Shown: piece after piece, positions 55,301 to 64,000 of the stretch
Numbering within the stretch: the stretch's first letter is position 1
How the letters are laid out: each line of letters opens with the position of its first letter
Assembly (NCBI GenBank): GCA_016858145.1
Contig: JAEHOE010000210.1
Coordinates: 1 to 64,000, forward strand
Origin: Edaphochlamys debaryana
Taxonomy: Eukaryota; Chlorophyta; Chlorophyceae; Chlamydomonadales
Length of the DNA stretch: 64,000 nucleotides
Direction: 5' to 3'
Made by a program: the position numbers and the translations under genes
Notes under the pieces: model-generated
Seen by the model: only the letters and a program-made list of their open reading frames with translations
What the model was told of the DNA's origin: nothing
Databases searched by the model: none

Positions 55301-58300
55301 GTGCGACGTACGGCGTTCGGCGGCAGCCGCCGGCGCCACGGGCTCAGCGCCGTACGGGTACGGACACGTGGCCGAGGCGGGGAGCAGGTGGGCCTCGTGG
55401 GTCCCCGAGTGGGGCCGGCCCCAAGCGCCCATGTCGTCCGGCAGGCCCCCGCCCAGGCCCGAGGTCTCGCCCGTGGGCGTCGCCGCGAGCGTACTACCGG
55501 TCAGCGTATTCCCAATGCTCTGCCCAGCCTCGCTCTGGGACAGATCCAGATAGGATCCGCTCGTACTGTCTCCGTCGCCGCCGGAATCGTGGGCCATGGC
55601 CGCCGCAACGGCGGCGCGCCCATCCTCCCCCAACACGAGGCGGAGGTCCATGGCGGCGGGGAGCATTCCGGTGGTTTCAGAGCCCATGCGCCCCAGCCCG
55701 ACGGCCGAAGCGGAGGAGTTCTGAGCTGGCAGCTGGAGGGCTGCGTCCGCGCCGCCGGCGGCGCTGTCCAGTGCGCCAGATCCCAGCGTCTCGTACCCGA
55801 TGTTGTTCGTACTGGATCCCGTGCCCAGCCCGCCGCTCGTCCCAGATCGGCTAGTGCCCGCCGCGCCGGCAGAGAAGACGCTGCCGGCGCCGCGGCCGGC
55901 GCCGCCACTGGGCGCGGATCCTGATGCGAGTGAGGAACCGGGGGCGGCGGCAGCGGATCCAGATCCATGGCCGGCGGCGGCGACCTCGGCGGCGTTGTGT
56001 TGCTGCCTCGCGCGGGTCCCCGGCGATAAGAGGTCGGGCCGGACGAAGCTATTGCCGCACGTGGAGGCCCAGCCGTTGCTGCTGACCGAGGGCGCGGCTG
56101 CGGGTTGCAGGGGCAGGGCAACACAAGGCGAGGCAAGGCGTGAACAATGCATCCGCTTCATCAGTGTCAGCGTCAGCGGGACCAAGGCATGGGCCTAGCG
56201 CAGTGCTGCCCACCCAGCCTCTGCTGCGAAGACAGCCCCGCACAGCGCTACGTGTACCTAAAGCCCCTTCTTGGAGTCTTCCGCAACGGACTCCAAACGT
56301 AGCCCTTGCGGCCCTTGCCCTGGAAACCTGCCGTGGAAAACTCAGCCCCACAGCGTTCCAATCACCAGCGGCCCCAAATTCCACACACGTGATTTGCTCC
56401 GCAGCCCAACCCGCAACGCACCTGCTAGCCCGGGGAGGTGCTGCCGGAAGAACTCGTGGCCGCGAATCTCCGCCAGCGAGGGCCGAGCGGCGGGGTCCAC
56501 CACGAGGAGCGAGGCGATGAGCGAGCACGCCGCTCGTCCCAGCAGCAGCTGATGTGGGTCGGGCAGTTGGTAGTTGCCGCGCAGGATGCGCTCGCACGTG
56601 GCCTGCGGCGCCTCGCCGCCCCGACCCACATGGCCGTCGTCGCTCTCGCCCGTCTCCGTCTCGGTCTCCGTCTCGCCCGGCCCCGGCATGCGGTCCGCAA
56701 GATCCAGCTCCCGCAGCCGCTTCCGCCCCGGCTCCGCCCCGCCCAGGCCCGGAACCGCAGCCCGCGCCGACAGCCCCCCGGCCAAGCTCGGCGCCTGACC
56801 CGACGACCCCGGACGCATTACGCCCGTGGCGCCGCTTGCGGTTGCACTGGCGCTGGCGCTTGCGTTGGCGGCCGCCGCCGCGCGCGCTGCTGCGGGCCCG
56901 AACGGCGGGTGCCCTACGAGTAGCGTGTACAGCACACAGCCGAGCGCCCACACGTCTACTCCCAATCCGTAGCCCTCCGGCCCGGGCCGCAGCACTTCGG
57001 GCGCCATCCAGTTCAGGGAGCCGCACGTGGAGCGGCGCCGCGAGGTGGAGTCCGGCAGGTGGCACGCCAGGCCCAGGTCGCCTACTTTAACCGTGCCGTC
57101 GCGGCCCAAGAACATGTTGGAGAGTTTGAGGTCGCGGTGCGCGACGCCGCAGCTGTGCAGGTGCTCCAGGGCCGACAGGACCTGGCGGGTGGGGTTTGAG
57201 ACGAGGAGCGCGGGCGTGAGAGAGGCAGGAATGAGGGCGAAGGCTGGGGCATGCGGGGGGCAAGTTGCACGTGGACAGAGGCCTCTGACGCCTTGAAGGG
57301 CGCCGCCGAGGCAAAGCTCCTGGTGGGATTACAGCTCGCAAGAGCCCTAAGACGACGCGCCTCGCACCTGCCACGTCACGTGCGCGGCTTGGAGCTCGTT
57401 GAACCGCCCCACGCGCCGGAGCAGGTCGCTCAGGGTCATGCCTGAGGAGGGGCGGAGCGGGGCAGGGAGGGCGAGGGGTACCGTAGTCAGGAAGGCGGCC
57501 CGACGCGGGGATCGGCTCCTGGACGCCCGCATCCGGGGGGGCTGCGGGAAGCACACAAGCTGTAGCGGCACGCGCTAGAGTGCGACATCGCTCTGTCGAT
57601 ACGCGCGAGCGCGAGCACCAGCAGCCAACGACCAACCGCCAACTGTGACCCACGGACTCACAGCACAGCTCCTGCAACAGATAAACGTTGTGCTCGTCCT
57701 GGAACGAGCCGAGGAAGGTGACCAGGTGGGGGTGGTGCAGGAGCTGGTTGATGTCGATCTCATTCTGGGGGGGAGGAGGGCAGGAGAGGGGGCAGGGGTG
57801 GTGTTGAGGTTTGAGCAGGAGAACGCACACACCAGGGAGCCGCCTGCCGCCTGAGGGCCAGCGAAACCAGGGGCGAGCAGACGGACAGTGCTCACCCTGA
57901 TGAGGTCGTCTTGGTTTTTTGCAATAAGCCTTGCATTGCTGCCGCCTCAGCCCCCCATTTGCCGCCGTGCCTTGGTGGCCCCCACGCTTGTAGCCCTTCC
58001 CTAGCGGCCCTGGCCCCCGCCTGAGCCCCACCTGCACCCTCCGCAGCTTATTGGCGTCCGCCAAGGAGGACAGGGGCAGCACCTGGGGGCGCAACAGCAG
58101 GAGAAGGGGTTTGCACGGCTGTGGCAAGGTATGTGCTCCGTTGGGATGCCGCCGTTCAAGGGCTTCTGCGCCCCTGGCCGGGCCTCCGCTTGGAGGGCCT
58201 GCGTCCATCCAGCCCCTTCCCTTTCTTGCCCGCGCTGCATTTGAAATAACTGAGAGCGCCCCGTGACATGCGTCCGTCGCCGCTCGCTCCAGCAGTCAAA

Positions 58301-58993
58301 GTGTCAAACCCTCGCTGAAGGCTGCTGGGTTGCCCACATCAAGCGGCCTCATACGTGCCCACTCGTTCCGTGGGACGCATATGGCATGGGTGTGGCCTCG
58401 AGCGCAGCACCCCGCATGCGGCGCACTGCACTGTCCGAGCGAGGTCCCGATGGTAGGCTTGACGGGGCCGGGGCGGCCAAAGTCAGGCCACGACTCGACT
58501 GAGGCTGTCGCCCCCACCCGCTCCCGCTGGTAGACCCCGCTTCCTCGGGCGCTAGCCCGTAACCCTGCTGAAGCCGCACCTTGGCGGCCATCCGGCTGCC
58601 GTCCGAGATGCGCTCCACCTCATATACCGCCGCGAAGCCGCCATAACCAAGCAGCCTGCGTCGACATCCGAGATCGCTCAGCCGGGCCTCGCCACGCAAG
58701 GCCCCACGGTCAATATGGCCATGGTTTTGGCAAAGGGCTTCAGAGCAAGTGCGCAGGGCGCTGGAGCCCAAGCAGGCGGACGATACGCGCTGCGAAAAGC
58801 GGACGTAAAATCAACGACCGCCCCACGCCGCACCGGTGCTTGACGAACGACTCATATTCACCATCCTCGGCGTAGTGCACAACCGGCGGGCATGCCTGCG
58901 CGGAGAGCAGGATGCCCGGAGTTCGCCCTGTCAGGAGAAACGCCGCAGGGTCCAGCCCCCTGCCACAACACGCACCACGACTGGGCGCCGCAT
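46331..58993 (-). CDS. PLK: Giant polo-like kinase, about 3,394 residues, 11 exons
   Basis: Ser/Thr kinase of the polo family. Exons (5' to 3'): 58976-58993 (tentative), 58580-58789, 58032-58082, 57662-57764, 57368-57441, 56422-57181, 55152-56097, 51045-54975, 47285-50826, 46753-47107, 46331-46525; phases agree throughout. Kinase domain, about residues 45-400: glycine loop GYGGFAAVY, catalytic Lys in RMAAK, VAHRDLKLSN, DLGLA in place of DFGLA, activation loop RRRSTCGSLNWMAPEVL and an Ala/Ser-rich insert of about 100 residues. Polo box 1 has VKWLDYSSRYGLSYVLSNGA and VGVLFRDGT; polo box 2 spans the last two exons and ends ARRLQYATTLL. About 2,700 Ala/Gly/Ser/Pro-rich residues lie between, against a total of about 600-1,000 in usual family members. 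Polo kinases act in mitosis, centrioles and cytokinesis. The six-codon first exon rests only on an ATG, a GTGCGT donor and phase. Confidence 0.88.
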
Positions 58994-59408
58994 CAGGCCA
59001 AGCGCAGGGCGAAAGCCCGGCGCTGGCTTCGTCACGCTGCTGGGGCCACCGGGACACCGCTCCGCCGCTCCATTTCACGCTGGAACGCTGCCTATGGTCT
59101 TCTCACACGTATGCTTATCTAGTGGCTACAAGGTGGCGGCCAACGGTGGTTCAGTCTGGTTATCAGGCATTCGCAGCTGCAGAGCGTGGCTGGCACTGAT
59201 AGAAGAAGTGCTGCAGCTGTTTAGGTAGTATGTGCGCTATCACTGAAGCAGGGGCCTGAAACGCGGAGCTGCAGCCGTGCAGGCGACCACTGGCCCGTGT
59301 ACCTCCATCCCATCGCGGCACCCTTGTCCCCTCTCGCGCACCTGTCACTTGCCCTTTCCCGACACTCCCCACCCGCTCTTTCAACGCCCCCTAGGGGCAC
59401 ACGTTACC
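58994..59408. promoter_or_regulatory. Divergent promoter region between the polo-like kinase and eIF3b
   Basis: The kinase start (minus) and the eIF3b ATG (plus) are about 415 bp apart, so both promoters and 5' UTRs lie here. I see no TATA box. The right end is pyrimidine-rich (CCCCTCTCGCGCACC, CCTTTCCCGACAC) just before the eIF3b ATG. Confidence 0.55.
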
Positions 59409-62400
59409 ATGGACATCGACCCTATGGACGTCTCGCGGCAGCTCTACCCGGACCTGCCACCGGGCTTTCCCTACGAGGGGTTCGACCTCGAGGAGCTGAT
59501 CCTGCCCGCGGGCGATGACATGGGAATTAAGAGCGATGATGACGACATCAAGGACGAGGACGTCCAGACGCAGTCTGGCTTCGGATCGTGCATCGGTGAG
59601 GCGGCGGCTGCTGCCGAGGCTCTGCCAAGCCTGGAGCTGAGCAGGCGCTTGTTGTGGATGTCCTGATCGCAGTCATCCAGAACCTGCCGAAGGCGCCGGA
59701 GGAGAAATATGACAAGCTCATGGGCGTGGTCCGCACCATTGCCAGCAAGCTGGGCGATGTCCGCGACAGTGAGTTGCGATCGTTGTCCTTCTGGTTCGGG
59801 GCGCGACTGGGGCTGCGTATCCGCGAAGGCGCAGCGCGGCCGCTTGGGCGGCGGCCTGCGCAGTTCTGGCGCGCTCTTGAGCCGACTAGCCCCACCGCTG
59901 TCCTTGCAGACGGCATTTTCATGCCTCTCGATGAGGCGACGAAGACGACCAAGGGGTTTGCCTTCGTGGAGCTGGCGCGCAAGGAGGTAGGCAGATTTGC
60001 GCGCGACGGGACGTCGCGGTGCTCCGGAGCCCCCTCGCGGCTCCTGATGGCTTGGACACCAAACTGAAAAGCCCACTCTCTCTTTCACAGGATGCGGACG
60101 CCGCGCTGCTGGATGAGCGCTTCGTGAATGGGTACCAGCTCGATAAGAACCACAAGCTGACGCTCAGCCGCTTCGACGACTTTGACAAGTACGCTAAGGT
60201 GCCGGACGAGTACGCGCCGCTGGAGCCGCAGGCGTACAAGCAGACGGTAGGCCGGAAGGGTGCGGGGGTTCCGGGGCTGGCCCCGCACGGACCCTTCCTC
60301 TTGCAGGTCAAGTAGTAGCCCCGCCATTGGAAGTGGCATCAGCAGCAGCTGTTAAGCGGTCTGCCACGGAGAACAGCTGGGCGGGGCGCTTGCTGGCTGT
60401 GTCGGTGGAGGGCTCTTCGGCTGCGAGGGCAACCGCCGAAGCCACCGCGGCATTAGGGCCTTTGGTGCAGCCCACTACGCAGCATTGGGAGCGTTTCCGC
60501 GTGTTCGCACCGGAGAGGACCAGCGGAGCAAGGCGGTGGCCTAGGGATGGCCGGCTGCGGCCGTCCAGATCCAACGAGAGGCACCTGCGGGGTGGGGGAC
60601 CCGACTGCCCGCCCCAGCCGCGGAGCATCCCCCAGAAGCCAGCATGGGCAGCGGGGGCGCAAGCAAGCGTTCTTGCAGCCCACCCCCAGCGAAGCCTACT
60701 CTCGGGGCGAGTCTAGATGGCCGGCAGCGCCTGGCCGCCTGCCAGCCCCCAAAGCTTGGGGTCTTCGGCAAGCGGCGGGGCTCCATGCTGCGAGGTACAC
60801 TTACGGCGCTGCGCAACTGCTGCCGTGGAGGCTGCCGGCTGGGGCCAAACTGCAGCGGCTGCGCGCTCATGCCGGCGGTTCTTGCCGGGGTCAAAGGATC
60901 GGAGCTCCTCAGGGTGCCACCGACCCAGAAGTGGGGATGAGCATCTCGCCGGGACGGAGAATGCCACGGCCGTGGGGTGGGCCCATCGGCTGCAGTGGAC
61001 GCACGCCTGCGTGTCAGGCCCTGCCCAGCTGGTCACGGCGGCTCCACGCCCAGGCCCTTCGGGTGGTGCGGCTCTCGGCCTGCAGGCAGCTCTGCATGGC
61101 CTGCCACCCGTCCAGATCCAGATCCAGCCTGGGTCCTTGTGGGGTTGTTGCGTCAGCTGCGCCCCTGGTGGGCTGTACAGCGACAGCCCGTGCTTGGCGG
61201 GCGCGGGGTGTGGAGGCCGCGGAACCGGAGGGCCTGCGGCGCGGGAGCCGGGCAAGGGGAGGCGCAGTGGCAGTACGGTGCCGCGTTCAGCATCAGCTGT
61301 GTTGAGCAAGCGCTGTTGGCGCCGCCGCTCTCGGTGGCTGCTGCTGCGTCTCAAATCGACAACTCCGTGGTAGCCAGCAGTGCCGCTGCGCTGCGGCACC
61401 GGGACGGGGCGGGAGGGGATCCGCGGCAGCAAGACGCAGTGACTGCGCTTTGGCCGGGGTGGACCGCCGGCCGTCTCCCCGCTACCAGCGGCTTAGTTGC
61501 GGCTGGCTGCCTGCAGCTGCCGGCTGCTGCTGCCGGCGGCAGCGGGCTAAGGCCGCGCTGCAGGCGAGCGCAGCAGCGGGCGCAGCAGCGGGCGCAGCAG
61601 GTTTCAGCAGCTTGTGGGGGCTTGAGCCCATACGGCACACTGCCGCTTATCAGCAGCTGCCTCAGCCGGGGGAGCGAAGCGCCGCCCATGCAGCGGGCCG
61701 GCGCGGACGGCTGCGTGCCCCGGCGCAGCCCCTCCAGCGCAGGCTGCCCGCCCCGCGCCTCATGCCGCCTGCCGCCTTTGGCAGTGGACGGGCACCCTGC
61801 TTTCCAACGCCCACAACTCCCTAGCATTGAAGGCCCCGTTGCTTCGTGACCAGCACGCGCATGCCACGCTAGTATTTTGCGGCCTCAGGCATGCCGTACT
61901 GACGTGATCCTGCCACCTGTCCCCGCAGGAGAACGTGCACAGCTGGCTGGCCGACAAGCTGGGCCGCGACCAGTTCGTGGTGCGGCACGGCGACACCACC
62001 GTGGTCTGCTACAACGACGGCAAGCGCGGCCGCGCTGACGTGGCGTACCAGCGCGACTTCTGGACGGAGAGCTTCGTGCAGTGGAGCCCCCAGGTGGGGC
62101 CGTTGGTGGTTGGTGTGGTCGTTTGGGTTGTTGGCGGCTGGAGGTTGGGGGCTGGGTGTGGCGGGTGGGGATGGGGATGGAAGAGGGTGGGTTCGAGTGT
62201 CGGGGACGGGGCCGAGGCTGGGGCGGTTGCGGGGGCTGGAGAGTGGTCCCCGGAGTTGCCGCTGGCCGTGTGGCGTGGGTAAGGGGCAGTGAAGGGGGGA
62301 TGGGGACCGGCAAAGGATTCGTGGGGCAACAGGCCCCAGGCGCAGAGAGCCCACGCCGGGAAACTGGCGAGGCGTGAGCGACCGTAGCCGAGTGGGGCAC

Positions 62401-64000
62401 AGCTTGCGCCTTGGCATGCAGCGATGTCAACCCATGCGTCGCTGGTGTGCTGTCGCTAACGACCGCCACCCGCCCCCTCCTTCCCACGCTCTCCTCCCGT
62501 GGCACCACAGGGCACGCTCCTGGCGACGATGCACAGGCAGGGTATGGCGATCTGGGGAGGCCCCACCTTCCAGCGCATCAACCGTTTCGCGCACCCCAAC
62601 GTACGACTGGTGGACTTCTCGCCCAACGAGAAGTACCTTGTGTCGTACACCAGCCACGAGCCCGCCACGGCGCGTGACTCGTTCCACGTCAAGATCATGG
62701 TGTGGGACGTGCGGTGAGTCAGCATCGCGTACATGCGTGCACGGTAGGGCAGCGAACGGGGCATCAGTCCAGCCGCACACGCATCATACAGTATGCGGCG
62801 GAGCAGGCGCTCGCGCTCACAGTAACCCAGTGCCCGGCAGCCTTTTGGCGCAATGCACCGCGCACTCGCACACCTACCCCAGCTTCGCAGCAACCGCGCC
62901 CCAACCCCACACCACTCCAACATCTGACCCCGAACCCGCACCTCCCTGCCCGCAGCACGGCCAAGTGCCTGCGCATGTTCGACGGCCCCGTGGACGAGTA
63001 CGCCGTGGGCTCCTCGGCGGGCCCCAACGGCGCCCTCAAGTGGCCCGTGTTCAAGTGGGCGGGCGGCCGCGACGACACCTACTATGCGCGCCTGGGCCGC
63101 AGCAAGGTCAGGCATGGCTAGGCTCGCGCCGCATGGGGCCTCGACCGCCGCACCGTGACAATTCAGTCTCACGCTCTTCAACTCGCGACTCACATTCTTG
63201 ACCCTCCTTTCGACCCGTCCTTTTCAATATCTCTCAGATCTCGGTGTTCGAGTGCCCCACCATGGTGCTGCTGGGCAAGGAGTCGCTCAAGATGGACGGC
63301 GTGCAGGTACGGTCCTCGAGGCGGTTTTGGCGGGGCTGTGTGAAAGTGGTGAACGTGCTGGCGCTGTGCACGGCGGGACCTTGGCTGGGAGCCTCCCTAC
63401 GCCCTGTGCTCCGAGCACCCGACTCGACCTCACCGCTGCGCTGCTTACGCCCTCTTTTGTTGCCTAATCACCCTAGGACTTCGAGTGGTCTCCCTCGGAG
63501 CCGCTGCTGGCGGCCTACTCGATGGAGCAGGGCAACCAGCCGGCGCGCATCGTGGTGTTCAAGATCCCCGAGCGCATCGAGCTGCGCCAGAAGAACATGC
63601 TCAACGTCAGCGGTGAGCCGTTTGCTGACCGCGCATGGGCTGGGCTCACGGGTGTGAGCCGTGGAGCGGACTGCAGACGGTAACGGGGCAAGCAGAGTGA
63701 GGGTGACTGGGACTGGGTCTGCGGCTCTGACTGGGTGGCTTGCAGCGACTTGCTGACGTGCTTTGCTGACGCCCCAACTCGTCCCTCCCAACCCGCAGAC
63801 GTCAAGATGTTCTGGCACCCGCAGGGCACCTACCTGGCGGTCAAGGTGGGCATGGCACATGGGACTGGGGGCTGAACCAGAGCTTTCGGGGCAGGCTGGC
63901 TCACGTACCGCAGCGTCCGCTGTCCCGAGCCCTTGTCAATTGCGCCCACACACCCCTAACAAGTACTCTGCAACCCTGCTCAACCTCACAGGTGGAGGCC
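59409..64000 (+). CDS. EIF3B: Translation initiation factor eIF3 subunit b, 5' part (432 residues in window)
   Basis: Scaffold subunit of the cytosolic eIF3 complex, which binds the 40S ribosome. Exons: 59409-59595, 59673-59768, 59910-59986, 60091-60246, 61929-62093, 62511-62713, 62956-63106, 63238-63306, 63477-63612, 63799-63845 and 63992 onward (cut by the window edge). All phases agree. The ATG at 59409 follows TTACC. The protein opens with an acidic segment (IKSDDDDIKDEDVQT, about residues 37-52), then an RRM (about 62-150) with RNP2 IVIQNLP and RNP1 KGFAFVEL. The beta-propeller follows: FWTESFVQWSP, GMAIWGG, VDFSPNEKYLVSYTSHEP, FKWAGGRDDTYYAR, GNQPARIVVFKIP and ELRQKNMLNVSDVKMFW, closely matching plant eIF3b. 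The remaining C-terminal part lies beyond 64000. Intron 4 (60247-61928) is far longer than the others. Confidence 0.96.
60247..61928 (+). other. Unusually long intron 4 of eIF3b (1,682 bp)
   Basis: Donor GTAGGC and acceptor GTCCCCGCAG, both flanking phase-0 exon ends. Frames inside on both strands (for example 60547-61305 on plus and 60713-61432 on minus) have no motif. GCAGC-rich repeats occur at 61560-61610. Imperfect inverted copies of GCAGCTG...TAAGCGG lie near 60345 and 61645, which could be remnants of an inserted element. Confidence 0.6.

Overview
The window looks like nuclear DNA of a volvocine green alga (Chlamydomonas or a close relative). It has very GC-rich coding and noncoding sequence, many short GT-AG introns with GTGCGT, GTGAGT or GTGGGG donors, long Ala/Gly/Ser/Pro-rich protein stretches, an arylsulfatase of the Chlamydomonas ARS type with a proline-rich wall-protein-like tail, and a plant-type HAC acetyltransferase. 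I rebuilt gene models by hand from splice signals, reading phase and family motifs. All five large models stay in frame across every junction.

Layout. 1-8704 is a minus-strand Ty3/gypsy chromovirus with LTRs, a Gag with a CCHC knuckle, protease, RT, RNase H, integrase and a chromodomain. Its 3' LTR is cut by the window edge. Its reverse transcriptase is split by four canonical, phase-correct introns and its gag by two more. It also carries several single-base frameshifts. 8705-11291 holds one possible small coiled-coil membrane protein and otherwise no clear gene. 11292-14520 (-) is a two-exon MYND zinc-finger protein. 14521-19305 is mostly noncoding, with hairpins and ATACGG clusters.

19306-28044 (-) is a 25-exon p300/CBP-type histone acetyltransferase (HAC). 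29226-33000 (-) is a nine-exon, probably plastid-targeted UPF0301/AlgH protein. 34596-43228 (-) is a 20-exon secreted arylsulfatase ending in about 250 residues of Pro-rich repeats; one intron holds about 630 bp of CTCGCC repeats. 46331-58993 (-) is a giant polo-like kinase of about 3,390 residues, with an N-terminal kinase, about 2,700 residues of low-complexity linker and C-terminal polo boxes. 59409-64000 (+) is the 5' part of eIF3 subunit b, divergent from the kinase across about 0.4 kb.

The host genes are unrelated in function: chromatin, plastid, periplasm or wall, cell cycle, and translation. There is no operon logic. Most very long open frames on the other strand come from GC-rich composition and were left out. 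The most unusual items are the intron-bearing retrotransposon, the giant polo-like kinase and the sulfatase with a wall-protein-like tail.
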